A stretch of DNA of 64,000 nt, from positions 5,748-69,747 of the forward strand of contig NZ_JBOITM010000085.1 in NCBI RefSeq assembly GCF_050717535.1, read 5' to 3'. The position numbers and the translations under genes were made by a program. The notes under the pieces were generated by a model. That model was not told the DNA's origin and made no database searches. It was given only the letters and a program-made list of their open reading frames with translations. Positions 52,986 to 61,883 of the stretch are shown one piece after another. Source of the stretch: Clostridium_AD sp050717535. Its GTDB lineage: Bacteria > Bacillota > Clostridia > Clostridiales > Clostridiaceae. Within the stretch, counting starts at the first letter, position 1; every line of letters begins with the position of its first letter.

Positions 52986-53812
52986 TATTTGTTCGCCTCC
53001 CTTGTCTTCTTTTTTTCTGCTTCATACTTTGTCCAAACGCCTGAATAAAGGATATTTTCAATCAGTTTTTTGTCTTTACTAATTGGTAGCTGTTTGTAAT
53101 TTTCGGTACATTCAGCCATAAGCAGATTTAAAATATCCTGAAAATTTTTAGATGGTGTTGTAATCATCGGATTATATCGCTCATTTTTTATATCAGATTT
53201 TAAATCTATGCACCCATCCATGATATAAATGAACTTTCCTAGCGAGGTTCCAAATCTTCGTAATTTTTCCGAATATTCATCTTCCCTTAAAACAAAAATT
53301 TCACCCATTAGTTTTCCAAAGCAATTTGCAGGAATATCTGGATTCAATTCTCCTGATTTTTCGATTTCATAAAGCTGGGTAAGACACTCCCTAATTACAG
53401 TACATTGAGTTGGATATTGTGCTGCAATATGCTTATATTCCTTTTCAAATAGTTTTGCTGCGCTGAGTGACAGTATCTTTCTATCATCTGCCCAATCATC
53501 AAGAAAATTGTAATAGGCCAGAATAACATTCATATCAGAGGCATAATCCGTGATTTCATTCTGTAAGTATTCATGTGGCTTCAAAGGATGAATTATGCAT
53601 CGCTCAGTTTGTATCGCCACCTCAGTCTCATAAATTGAAGAAAGAAACAAGACAAGAAAAGTCATGTCATAAGTAAGGGTGAACCTGCTTATTATTCCAT
53701 GCCGGGTTCCCAGGGTCTTACATAAACCACAATAACATGACTTATATTCTTTTTTTTCTTCTAGTGTTAATTTATCCGTATTAACTACTACATAACCAAA
53801 TATACTATTCAC
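52985..53812 (-). CDS. DUF5685 protein of the DnaK cassette
   Basis: 275 residues, soluble helical. It opens FGYVVVNTDKLTLEEKKEYKSCYCGLCKTLGTRHG, a CxCxxC-type motif that may bind metal, then RFTLTYDMTFLVLFLSSIYE, LAYYNFLDDWADDRK and LGKFIYIMDGCIDLKSDIKNERYNP. The Asp-rich DxxxD and D-x-x-x-D-x-x-x-D helices recall the active-site helices of isoprenoid-synthase-like folds. Function unknown. Overlaps the J-protein gene and lies 31 bp after the DnaK gene. Confidence 0.85.
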   Translation of the reverse strand: MNSIFGYVVVNTDKLTLEEKKEYKSCYCGLCKTLGTRHGIISRFTLTYDMTFLVLFLSSIYETEVAIQTERCIIHPLKPHEYLQNEITDYASDMNVILAYYNFLDDWADDRKILSLSAAKLFEKEYKHIAAQYPTQCTVIRECLTQLYEIEKSGELNPDIPANCFGKLMGEIFVLREDEYSEKLRRFGTSLGKFIYIMDGCIDLKSDIKNERYNPMITTPSKNFQDILNLLMAECTENYKQLPISKDKKLIENILYSGVWTKYEAEKKKTREANK

Positions 53813-53843
53813 CTGCCTTGTTTATATTGTCCACTTTGCATTG

Positions 53844-55604
53844 TTACCTTTTGTTATCTTCATTATTACTTGTAGTATCCGAACTATCATCATGTTGAAC
53901 TTTCTGCTGCATAGATTCTAACACTTTAGATAAATCATTGCAAGCCTGGACCATTTGCGAATTATCTTTGCTCTTTAATGATTTTTTGGTGCATTTAACA
54001 GATTCCTTTAGCACTGAACTATCATTTTTATCAAGTTTTTTCATAATTTCTGATGATTGATAAATCAACTGTTCCCCACGATCCTTTATGGTAGCTTCTT
54101 CTTTGTTTTTTGCATCTTCAGAAGCGAATTGCTTTGCATCACGAATAGCTTGTTCAATTTCTGGCTGACTGAGGTTAGAGGAAGCGGTAATATCAATGTT
54201 TTGTTCTTTTCCAGTTCCCAAGTCTTTTGCAGATACATTGACGATGCCATTTGCATCAATAGTGAATGTTACCTCAATTTGTGGAACACCTCTTGGTGCA
54301 CGACGAATACCCCTTAGTTTAAATTTACCCAATGTTTTATTATGAGATGCTATTTCACGTTCGCCCTGCAAAACATGAATTTCTACGGATGTCTGAAAAC
54401 TGCCGGCTGTGGTGAAAACTTGGCTCTTTTTAATTGGAAGTGTTGTGTTACGCTCAATAATTTTTGAAAAAACTCCTCCCAAAGTTTCGATGCCTAGAGA
54501 AAGCGGTGTTACATCCAAAAGTAGTAAACCTTTTACGGTACCAACAAGGACTCCAGCTTGAAGTGCAGCACCCATTGCAACACATTCATCGGGATTAATA
54601 CCTTTGAAGGGTTCTTTGCCTAGAAACTTTTTCACTACCTCATGTACGGCAGGAATACGACTGGATCCTCCCACAAGTAAAATCTTGCTGATATCTGAGA
54701 TATTGAGACCAGAATCACGCATTGCCTGTTGCATTGGAACCATTGTAGCATCCACCAGGTGTGCTGTAAGTTCATCAAATTTTGCCCTGATTAATGTAAT
54801 ATTCATATGTACTGGAACCGACTTAATTGAAGTGATAAAGGGAAGATTAATCACAGTTGAAGTTACACCACTGAGTTCAACCTTTGCTATTTCAGCAGCT
54901 TCTCTAACGCGCTGCATTGCAGTAGAATCTTTGGTAAGATCAAAATGATTTTCATTTTTGAATTCGCCTGCGAGATAATCAACCAAACAACTGTCAAAAT
55001 CATCACCGCCTAGACGATTATTTCCAGCAGTAGCAAGCACCTCAATAACTCCATTATCGATATCAAGAATGGAAACATCAAATGTTCCTCCTCCTAAATC
55101 ATACACCATGACCTTTTGCGAGGTTTCTTTATCTACACCATAAGCAACTGCAGCAGCTGTGGGCTCATTAATAATTCGTTGTACAGTTAACCCAGCAATT
55201 TCACCTGCGTCTTTAGTTGCCTGTCTTTGTGCATCTGTGAAGTACGCTGGTACGGTTATTACAGCATCACTCACAGTTTCACCCAAATAACTTTCTGCAT
55301 CAGTTTTAAGCTTTTGTAAAATCATTGCGGAAAGTTCTTGTGGTGAATATTTCTTGCCGTCAATATTAACTCTGTAGTCGCTACCCATTTCACGTTTGAT
55401 GGAGCTTATAGTGCGCGCATGGTTGGTAACTATCTGATGCTTTGCAGGCTCACCAATTAAACGTTCACCTGTTTTAGAAAACGCAACTATAGATGGTGTT
55501 GTGCGACCACCCTCTGCATTATGGATTATGACAGCCTCGCCGCCCTCCATTACGGACACACAAGAATTTGTTGTACCTAAATCAATACCTATTATTTTAG
55601 ACAT
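53844..55604 (-). CDS. DnaK-family Hsp70 paralog
   Basis: 586 residues. ATPase domain motifs: GIDLGTTNSCVSVMEGGEAVII, PAYFTDAQRQATKDAGEIAGL, INEPTAAAVAYG, DLGGGTFDVSIL, LVGGSSRIPAVHEVV. The substrate-binding domain is present (DVTPLSLGIETLGGVFSKIIERNTTLP), with a shortened lid and a Ser/Asp-rich tail. Slightly shorter than housekeeping DnaK (about 610-620). No grpE or hrcA beside it and no CIRCE element upstream, so it is probably a second Hsp70 serving its own J-protein. Strong RBS AAAGGAG. Confidence 0.93.
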   Translation of the reverse strand: MSKIIGIDLGTTNSCVSVMEGGEAVIIHNAEGGRTTPSIVAFSKTGERLIGEPAKHQIVTNHARTISSIKREMGSDYRVNIDGKKYSPQELSAMILQKLKTDAESYLGETVSDAVITVPAYFTDAQRQATKDAGEIAGLTVQRIINEPTAAAVAYGVDKETSQKVMVYDLGGGTFDVSILDIDNGVIEVLATAGNNRLGGDDFDSCLVDYLAGEFKNENHFDLTKDSTAMQRVREAAEIAKVELSGVTSTVINLPFITSIKSVPVHMNITLIRAKFDELTAHLVDATMVPMQQAMRDSGLNISDISKILLVGGSSRIPAVHEVVKKFLGKEPFKGINPDECVAMGAALQAGVLVGTVKGLLLLDVTPLSLGIETLGGVFSKIIERNTTLPIKKSQVFTTAGSFQTSVEIHVLQGEREIASHNKTLGKFKLRGIRRAPRGVPQIEVTFTIDANGIVNVSAKDLGTGKEQNIDITASSNLSQPEIEQAIRDAKQFASEDAKNKEEATIKDRGEQLIYQSSEIMKKLDKNDSSVLKESVKCTKKSLKSKDNSQMVQACNDLSKVLESMQQKVQHDDSSDTTSNNEDNKR

Positions 55605-55888
55605 TATATTATCTCCTTTATATTAAAAATATTCCATTTTGGATTGCGTAGTTTGCCTTTGATTTTTATATTCATAGCCACTTCTCAGTGTGACAAGGCC
55701 AGCTTTCTCGTATGAGTATATACTATGGAATATACATATTTTCTTAGTCCTCTCAAAAACAGAAAAATAAGTACAATTCTCATTATACCATTACTTCCAA
55801 TAAATGTAGTGATAAAGGTTTTTCTTTATTTGTCATCTGCAACAACAGTAATCAGCAAAATATAAAGCATAAAAGTATAAAACTATAA
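55605..55888 (-). other. Upstream region of the DnaK cassette, no gene
   Basis: 284 bp without coding signs. No CIRCE (TTAGCACTC-N9-GAGTGCTAA) and no clear sigma-A promoter were found. A partial inverted stretch GTATATACTATGG/ATATAC lies near 55713-55735. Confidence 0.35.
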
Positions 55889-55932
55889 TAAGGGTATTTT
55901 AAGCATGATTCATGATGCTTAAAATACCCTCT
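55889..55932 (-). terminator. Terminator of the NSS transporter operon
   Basis: A perfect 16-bp stem AGGGTATTTTAAGCAT (55891-55906) / ATGCTTAAAATACCCT (55915-55930); on the minus strand TATTATAGTTTTAT follows. Confidence 0.8.
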
Positions 55933-55966
55933 AATTTGTAGCAATTATATTTTGATTCTTATTTAA

Positions 55967-56092
55967 CTAGTTTGTCTTGTTTTGTAAGTCATTTTTCTTT
56001 TCTACCGCTAATGCGATAACAATTGCAACTACTGTTCCGCCCCAAACTGTGCCGCATCCTATAATCATCATTACTATAGCACTTGTTGACAT
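55967..56092 (-). CDS. MetS-type small subunit of an NSS transporter
   Basis: 41 residues: MSTSAIVMMIIGCGTVWGGT then VVAIVIALAVEKKNDLQNKTN. Single membrane helix, matching the methionine/alanine importer small subunits (MetS family) that associate with NSS transporters lacking the twelfth helix. Too short for many gene callers. ATG at 56092 with TGGAGGG upstream; 39 bp after the transporter gene on the same strand. Confidence 0.88.
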   Translation of the reverse strand: MSTSAIVMMIIGCGTVWGGTVVAIVIALAVEKKNDLQNKTN

Positions 56093-56131
56093 ATGAATCC
56101 CTCCAATTATTCAGTTAATTTACTTAGATAT

Positions 56132-57664
56132 TTACTTTTCATCATTTGATATGGTTGCTACTTCTTGTGCTTTTGCAGTCCATTTTTTCTTATATAATAC
56201 AATGGAGGCAACAATCATTATAACTACAGTTCCCCAACCAAATACTATGTTAGAAACTATCCCCACTCTATCCGCTTTTATCAATCCGGTAATTATACTG
56301 AAAATATTTGTTATTACAACAGCTCCCAGTAATAATGGTGTAAAATATTTTAGTAAATAATCCCACCATATGCCAACTTTAAAGTCTGAGTGTGCATTGG
56401 CTTCCTCGCGAAGCTTACTAGTTCCATAAATGTAACTAACTAAAATAACTTCTACAAGGCCAAGGCCTGCAATTACAATATTTCCTACATAAGCGTCTAC
56501 TATATCTAATATATAATTAAATCCAGCATAACTTGCAAAACATGCACTGCCACAGAATCCAACAATGGAAATAATCGAAACAAGCTTTTCTCTAGAAACA
56601 TCAAATTTATCTAACGCAGCAGTAGTAAATGATTCTAGCATTGAAATACTGGATGATAAACCAGCGATAAATAGACAAAAGAAGAAGAGAAAACCGAGCA
56701 ATCCTTGGACTACAACATTTGTTGACATGGTTGAAATAGCAATTGGGAAGGCGATAAATGCAACACCTGCACCTGTCCCAAATGATGTAAATTCTACACC
56801 CATATTACTAACTAAATAACCTAATGTTGAAAACACTAATACACCCGCAATAAGATCAAAACTTGAATTTGCTAAAACTGTAATAATTGCGCTGTTTACA
56901 ATATCTGCTTTATCATCTAAATATGAACCATAGGCGATCATAACACCTACTGCCAAAGTTGTTGAGAAAAATACTTGAGCATAAGCCGAAACCCAAATAC
57001 TTGGAACTAAAATCTTTGAGAAATCAGGTTTAAAGAGCGCTTCCAGGCCTATTGAGGCACCTTTTAAACGAACTGCATTAATCATAAATATGATCATTAG
57101 TACCATTAACAAGGGTGTGAAAATCATTGATATTTTTTCTATTCCACCAGAAATACCCTTTTTAACAATAAGCCAGTTACAAATCCAAACTACAATGACG
57201 GCGATTAAAATATAAATACTCATACCAGCACCTAAATCTAAAGCATTTTTTGCACTTCCTGTAACCATACTCATAATAGGTCCTGGATCTGAAAGCCAGT
57301 TAATAATGCCAAATGCATGCCCCAAGGAGAACACCATAAAGACTACTGCTACAGCAATAATTGCAGAATAATAAATCATAACTACTATAGGTACCATTAC
57401 TTGGATCCACCCAATAATTTCTAATTTCTTTTTCAATTTTGAAAATGCCTTAACTGAACCTCCACGAATTTTTCTACCATAAGCATACTCCATAATCATT
57501 AAAGGTATAGCGCAAGTTATAAGTGCTACAAAATATGGTAAAAGGAATGCTCCTCCACCATTTTTATATGCTTGAAATGGGAATCGCCATAAATTACCCA
57601 GGCCTATTGCAGCTCCTGCTGCTGCAAAAATAAATCCTTTCCTACTTTTCCAATTTTCTCTCAT
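56132..57664 (-). CDS. Sodium-dependent NSS-family amino acid transporter (MetP-like)
   Basis: 510 residues, about eleven to twelve helices. The N-terminal SRKGFIFAAAGAAIGLGNLWRFPFQAYKNGGGAFLLPYF is the canonical NSS TM1-TM2 sequence with Na+ and substrate sites. SISMLESFTTAALDKF is the TM8 region. Works with the 41-residue subunit encoded next, so methionine or alanine uptake is the best guess. ATG at 57664 after GGGAGAAACTAGC. Confidence 0.93.
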   Translation of the reverse strand: MRENWKSRKGFIFAAAGAAIGLGNLWRFPFQAYKNGGGAFLLPYFVALITCAIPLMIMEYAYGRKIRGGSVKAFSKLKKKLEIIGWIQVMVPIVVMIYYSAIIAVAVVFMVFSLGHAFGIINWLSDPGPIMSMVTGSAKNALDLGAGMSIYILIAVIVVWICNWLIVKKGISGGIEKISMIFTPLLMVLMIIFMINAVRLKGASIGLEALFKPDFSKILVPSIWVSAYAQVFFSTTLAVGVMIAYGSYLDDKADIVNSAIITVLANSSFDLIAGVLVFSTLGYLVSNMGVEFTSFGTGAGVAFIAFPIAISTMSTNVVVQGLLGFLFFFCLFIAGLSSSISMLESFTTAALDKFDVSREKLVSIISIVGFCGSACFASYAGFNYILDIVDAYVGNIVIAGLGLVEVILVSYIYGTSKLREEANAHSDFKVGIWWDYLLKYFTPLLLGAVVITNIFSIITGLIKADRVGIVSNIVFGWGTVVIMIVASIVLYKKKWTAKAQEVATISNDEK

Positions 57665-57884
57665 TGCTAGTTTCTCCCTTCATAATAAAATAGTCTGTGT
57701 GTTGATTTTTTATCAACTTTAACACTTATTAATCTAATTATATTTATAATTGTATCTTTATTAACACTTATTGTAAATAAATAAGATTTAAACATTTCTT
57801 TTAATATCTATTTAAAATTCTCTTGTAAGACATTTTTCATTAATTTATTAGATATAGTTATCTGAAATTTCATATACTTGAAGT

Positions 57885-57968
57885 ATATGTTATAATTAGT
57901 ATAAGAATAATCTGCAATTTAGTATATACTTGTAAAATTTTATTAATTAAAATTATTTTAAGGAGATG
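57885..57968 (+). repeat. Duplicated promoter/leader, copy 2
   Basis: Nearly identical to 47245-47320. The shared block includes TGTTATAATTAGTATAA (a possible -10 TATAAT) and AAAATTATTTTAAGGAGATG. Confidence 0.85.
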
Positions 57969-57973
57969 ATACC

Positions 57974-58303
57974 ATGTCATGGTGTCCAAAATGTAAATGT
58001 GAATATCGTGAGGGATTTACAACTTGTAGCGACTGTGGGTGTGAATTAGTAGAAGTGCTTGAATCTACAAAGGATGAAACAATAGGCGAAAATAATGAAA
58101 ATGACACTGTGGTATTTCTTATATCAGTTAGTCAGGATTTCGATGCAAAAATAATTGAATCAAAACTAAAAGCTTATGGTATACCCTCATTAAAAAAATG
58201 CAAAGGCATTGATGGTGTTTATGGGTTTCCAGGTAATTCTGAAATCGATATATACGTACCTTCTAAGCTACTTGATGATGCAAAAGACTTAATTAGTAAT
58301 TAA
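57974..58303 (+). CDS. Zinc-ribbon DUF2007-like signalling protein
   Basis: 109 residues. N-terminal zinc ribbon MSWCPKCKCEYREGFTTCSDCGCELVEV (four Cys plus extras), an acidic linker, then a ferredoxin-fold DUF2007-like domain (FLISVSQDFDAKIIESKLKAYGIPSLKKCKGIDGVYG, ending VPSKLLDDAKDLI). DUF2007 proteins resemble PII-type signal transducers; the role is unknown. ATG at 57974 properly spaced from AAGGAGATG. This is the intact parent form of the deleted copy at 47.3 kb. Confidence 0.85.
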   Translation: MSWCPKCKCEYREGFTTCSDCGCELVEVLESTKDETIGENNENDTVVFLISVSQDFDAKIIESKLKAYGIPSLKKCKGIDGVYGFPGNSEIDIYVPSKLLDDAKDLISN

Positions 58304-58394
58304 ATTAAATAAATTAGTAAAATTTGTTCGCAATGATTTTATGTATTTAATAAATCGTAAATTTGCGATACTCTAATAGTTATAGAAAAATTTA

Positions 58395-58425
58395 TTGGCT
58401 TGTCTATTTATGACAAGTCAATTTT
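58395..58425 (+). terminator. Hairpin terminator
   Basis: TTGGCTTGTC (58395-58404) / GACAAGTCAA (58412-58421), then TTTTATTATTT. Confidence 0.75.
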
Positions 58426-58549
58426 ATTATTTCAGTTTTTATTAAAATTATAATTATCCATTAATATTTTTTTGACTAATTAGGGAAACTACTATAAATA
58501 AAATTAATGAATATAAATTGCCATAGATAATTTACATGATTATTTAATT

Positions 58550-58897
58550 TTGCATACTACTTTAAGCAATGATACTGGAAACCCCAAATTTACGATTGTA
58601 AACTTAACTAATATGAGTACAGTGGCTACTTTTGATATTGTTAACCAAGGAATTCCTCAAGGACTTGAAACAGATGGAAATCATATTTACTTATATACAA
58701 ATAATAAAATCACTGTAATAGATTATAAGGGTACAATAATTAGGTCTTATGCTATAAACAAAACAGGAGAAAGTGAAGGATTAACAATTGCTTCCGAATA
58801 TGGAACATCATTTTTAGCTATGGGATATAATTCTCCAAATAGAATTTATGCCTTAAGAAATAATAAAAATCAGAAATTTTATAAAAAACACAAATAA
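58550..58897 (+). CDS. Propeller-like protein, probably 5'-truncated
   Basis: 115 residues from a TTG at 58550 with no RBS. The frame is open upstream to about 58520 and reads AIDNLHDYLI, so the coding similarity seems to start without a start codon. The body has blade-like repeats: FTIVNLTNMSTVATFDIV, PQGLETDGNHIYLYTNNKITVIDYKG, SEGLTI, YNSPNRIYAL. The pattern is like secreted propellers of the teichoic-acid-biosynthesis-C/helveticin J type. No signal peptide remains. Likely a gene remnant. Confidence 0.5.
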   Translation: MHTTLSNDTGNPKFTIVNLTNMSTVATFDIVNQGIPQGLETDGNHIYLYTNNKITVIDYKGTIIRSYAINKTGESEGLTIASEYGTSFLAMGYNSPNRIYALRNNKNQKFYKKHK

Positions 58898-58967
58898 TTT
58901 AATTAAAAGAGTTTAATGTTAAACTATAAGAATATTAAGTATATTTTTTAGGGAGAGTGGTATATAG

Positions 58968-59603
58968 ATGAAGTTTGTAGATATAGAAAATTGGGAAAGA
59001 AAAAAGCATTTCAATTATTTCAAGCAACTTGATTATCCTCAGTTTAATATTTGTGGAAATGTTGATATTACAGAATTTTATAGATATATTAAGGAAAAAG
59101 GAAATCCGTTTTTTATATCAATGTTGTATGTTGTCACAAAAACAGCAAATAGCATAAAGGAATTTCGTTATAGGATAAGAGGCGATAAGGTAATTGAACA
59201 TGAAATTGTTAACTCTGCGTTTACAATAATGAATTCAAACGAAGTATTTGGGTTTTGTACAGTTAAGTTTATTGAGGAATTCAAAGAATTTATCGTTAAT
59301 ACAACAAATGAAATAGAAATAGCAAAAGCTAATATAAGTATTGAAGATGAAGAAGGTAGGGATGATCTTATATACACTACAAGTATTCCATGGGTTTCAT
59401 TTACCAGTATAACCCATCCAATTCAGATGAATCCCGTTGATACTATTCCAAGAATAGCATGGGGTAAATACTTTGAGGAAAATGGGAAAATAAAATTGCC
59501 GCTATCTGTTCAAGTAAATCACTCAATGGCTGATGGTGTACATGTTGGAAGATACTTCAATACAATTCAAGAAATTTTAGATAATCCTGTAAAGTATTTA
59601 TAA
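58968..59603 (+). CDS. CatA-like chloramphenicol O-acetyltransferase
   Basis: 211 residues, normal CAT length (about 215). N-terminal FVDIENWERKKHFNYF is the type A CAT opening. The active-site motif HHxxxDG reads VNHSMADGVHVGRYF here: the catalytic second His is kept, the first is Asn. SIPWVSFTSITHP and LPLSVQVNH support the family. Chromosomal CatA-like proteins of clostridia often do not act on chloramphenicol, so resistance should not be assumed. ATG at 58968 after AGGGAGAG. Confidence 0.9.
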   Translation: MKFVDIENWERKKHFNYFKQLDYPQFNICGNVDITEFYRYIKEKGNPFFISMLYVVTKTANSIKEFRYRIRGDKVIEHEIVNSAFTIMNSNEVFGFCTVKFIEEFKEFIVNTTNEIEIAKANISIEDEEGRDDLIYTTSIPWVSFTSITHPIQMNPVDTIPRIAWGKYFEENGKIKLPLSVQVNHSMADGVHVGRYFNTIQEILDNPVKYL

Positions 59604-59651
59604 GTTGTATTAATATTAAGTATTAAGGAGATGGTTATTAGTGGACTTAAC

Positions 59652-60668
59652 ATGGAATACAAATGGCTTAATTCTTTAAACAATATAGATGAGTTAATAG
59701 ATACCTCCCCAACACTTATTGAACATGGTTTTTATCTTAAAGAACTTCTTTTGCAGTCAAAATATTTATTGAATGAAAATGAAGAATTATTAATTGCAAA
59801 AATGCAGAGCACAGGCTCCAAAGCATGGCAAAGACTCTATATGGAGCTCACCACTACAATATTAGTGGATATAGACATTGAAGGTAAATCAAAGAAAATA
59901 TCACTTTCAGAGCTCAAGAATATGGCATATGAAAAAAATGAATCTTTAAGAAAAACAGCCTATTATGCAGAAGCTGATGCATGCAAAAGCATATCGAAAG
60001 CATCTGCAGCATGTTTAAATGGAATTAGTGGAGAAGCACTTACTATTTATGATATGAGAGGATATAAATCACCTTTGGAAAAAGTTTTAATGGTCTCAAG
60101 GATGGATTATGAAACTTTAAATGCTATGCTTTCTGCTATAAAAGAAAGTCTACCTATATTCCATGAATATTATCATAAAAAGGCAGAAATACTAGGACAT
60201 AGAGTTAGTCTTCCATTCTATGATATCTTTGCACCAATGGGTGCTGCTAATACAAAAATATCATATTTAGATGCTAGAGATTTAATTGTATCAAGTTTTA
60301 AAACCTTCAGCAAAGATCTCGCTGATTTTGCAAAGAAAGTCTTTGATAGTAGATGGATTGATGCTGAGCCAAGAAGTGGAAAAGGAAATTATGGATTAAC
60401 TGTTGATATTTTTCCAATAGAAGAAAGCAGAATTATAGCTGATTTTACTGGGAAGTATTGCGATGTTGGTGTACTGGCTCATGAGATTGGACATGCTTAT
60501 CATAGCTATTGTCTTAGAAATGAAAAGATGTTAAATACGGACTATCCTACACCTATTGCAGAAACAGCTTCGATTTTCTGTGAAACAATAGTAAATAACG
60601 AATTACTTAATATTCTACCAACAAATGAAGGTTTCTCAATTTTAGAAAAAAGCATTTTATTAATATAA
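59652..60668 (+). pseudogene. pepF: pepF/M3 oligoendopeptidase, internally deleted and cut by a transposon
   Basis: Zinc peptidase of family M3. From the ATG at 59652 the first dozen residues (MEYKWLNSLNN) resemble the pepF start, then the sequence jumps to LIEHGFYLKELLLQSKYLLNENEELL, about residue 110 of a 600-residue enzyme. The HExxH motif is present in GVLAHEIGHAYHSY, followed by IAETASIFCETIVNNELL. Homology breaks at ILEKSI (about 60656), where homologs continue SDAGQVIVD. The frame ends four codons later. The right-hand part is absent from this window. Not functional. Confidence 0.88.
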
Positions 60669-60696
60669 TTTCTTTTAGCCGTTAGGCTACTTTTAT

Positions 60697-60725
60697 ATAA
60701 AAAAGAGTAGCAATAATAGCTACCC
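60697..60725 (-). terminator. Terminator of the transposon operon
   Basis: Minus strand: GTAGC-TATTATT-GCTAC followed by TCTTTTTTATAT. A second small hairpin TAGCC / GGCTA lies at 60678-60692. Confidence 0.7.
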
Positions 60726-60732
60726 AAGTATA

Positions 60733-61050
60733 TTAGTTTAAATCAATGTATTCAGCGACAGCTTGTAAGGCGTGAGCCACAGTTATGCCATCTACTTTAT
60801 TCATAATTTCACGTAAGCGTTCAGAGTTCCAAAATAAATCGTTTAAGGTAGAAAGATGACATCCTACATCATAATCAGGAATACAAGCAAAATTACCATA
60901 ATTTGTTTTACCTATAATTACAATAAATCCACTTCTACTTTCAATCTTAAGCTCATAATGACTTCCGAATTTAGTTAACTTAGTTATCATCCCAGACCAG
61001 CTTTCTATTTTTTTGCCTGTTTTCATTGTGCATTCAAATTTAATTGACAT
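60733..61050 (-). CDS. DUF6618 family protein of the transposon
   Basis: 105 residues, soluble. N-terminal beta-rich part (IKFECTMKTGKKIESWSGMITKLTKFGSHYELKIESRSGFIVIIG) and a helical end (LFWNSERLREIMNKVDGITVAHALQAVAEYIDLN). Found with this transposase family (recalled name DUF6618). ATG at 61050 after TTAGGAGGA; last gene of the element. Function unknown; could be a regulator or accessory of transposition. Confidence 0.72.
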   Translation of the reverse strand: MSIKFECTMKTGKKIESWSGMITKLTKFGSHYELKIESRSGFIVIIGKTNYGNFACIPDYDVGCHLSTLNDLFWNSERLREIMNKVDGITVAHALQAVAEYIDLN

Positions 61051-61079
61051 AGAAAATCCTCCTAAAAAATATTCTACTG

Positions 61080-61883
61080 TTACCGAAGCGACATTTCATT
61101 GGCGGCAGCCATTATTGTGTCAGTGTCAATTACCGTTTTTTCATGCTGTGCACCTATTATTAAAGCCTTTGTTAATATCATATTTAGACGTCTTATAGAA
61201 CCAGTACAGCTTCTGTATGCAGCTAAAATGGCATTATCATCAATTATTTCAGAAGAAGCACTTGCTAGTGATAGTCTCGAATGAATATATTCTATAGCCT
61301 CGGTCTCTGAAAGCCCTTCAAAATCATAATTTATTATGATCCTTTGCTTTAATGCTTCGTGTATCTGCTTTTCTAAGATATTATTAAGTATAGGTTGACC
61401 TATCAAAACTAATGAGAAACAATCCTTTGAGTCCATTGAAAAATTCATTAGTAGTTTCAATTCCTTTAATATGTCGTTACTCAAATACTGTGCTTCATCC
61501 CATACAAGTATGTAATGAAGGCGCTTTTCACTGCTCATGTTTTCCATATAGTCTTTTATACTTTTAAACATGTCTGATTTGCGAGAGCAAGGTTCGAGTC
61601 CTAGGGAAATACAAAACTGGCGATAAAACTCAGTAGTAGTTACAGTAGTAAAGCAAAGATAAATAACTTTTGTTAAATTAGGATTAACTTTCTTCGCAAA
61701 ACATCTTAAAGCAAAAGTTTTTCCGGAGCCAGCTGAGGCTGTAAATAATCCGATACCCCTAGTTTCATTAAGATAATCAAGTCTTGATATCATTTCTTTT
61801 AAATCCTTTGAGAGATATGCATCTTTTTCTTTAATGCCTTTTTCAAAAGGATTTAGGCCCATACCATAAAACTGCTTAAACAT
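61080..61883 (-). CDS. AAA+ ATPase, TniB/ExeA-like transposition factor
   Basis: 267 residues from the ATG at 61883 (an ATG at 61895 is also in frame). Opens FYGMGLNPFEKGIKEKDAYLSKDL, typical of ExeA/TniB ATPases. Walker A is FTASAGSGKTFALR, Walker B YILVWDEAQYLS, sensor 1 SLVLIGQPILNNIL. In Tn7- and Mu-type systems this ATPase selects target DNA and activates the DDE transposase. Its start overlaps the 3' end of the transposase gene by 8-20 bp. Confidence 0.92.
   Translation of the reverse strand: MFKQFYGMGLNPFEKGIKEKDAYLSKDLKEMISRLDYLNETRGIGLFTASAGSGKTFALRCFAKKVNPNLTKVIYLCFTTVTTTEFYRQFCISLGLEPCSRKSDMFKSIKDYMENMSSEKRLHYILVWDEAQYLSNDILKELKLLMNFSMDSKDCFSLVLIGQPILNNILEKQIHEALKQRIIINYDFEGLSETEAIEYIHSRLSLASASSEIIDDNAILAAYRSCTGSIRRLNMILTKALIIGAQHEKTVIDTDTIMAAANEMSLR

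Noticed and set aside
54057..54317. Small plus-strand open frame in the DnaK gene
   Set aside because: Antisense shadow of a well-conserved gene.
55605..55890. CIRCE/HrcA operator upstream of the DnaK paralog
   Set aside because: No TTAGCACTC / GAGTGCTAA inverted repeat was found.
58968..59603. Acquired chloramphenicol resistance cassette
   Set aside because: No flanking insertion sequence or plasmid gene immediately beside it, base composition like its neighbours, and an altered active-site motif; more likely a resident CatA-like gene.
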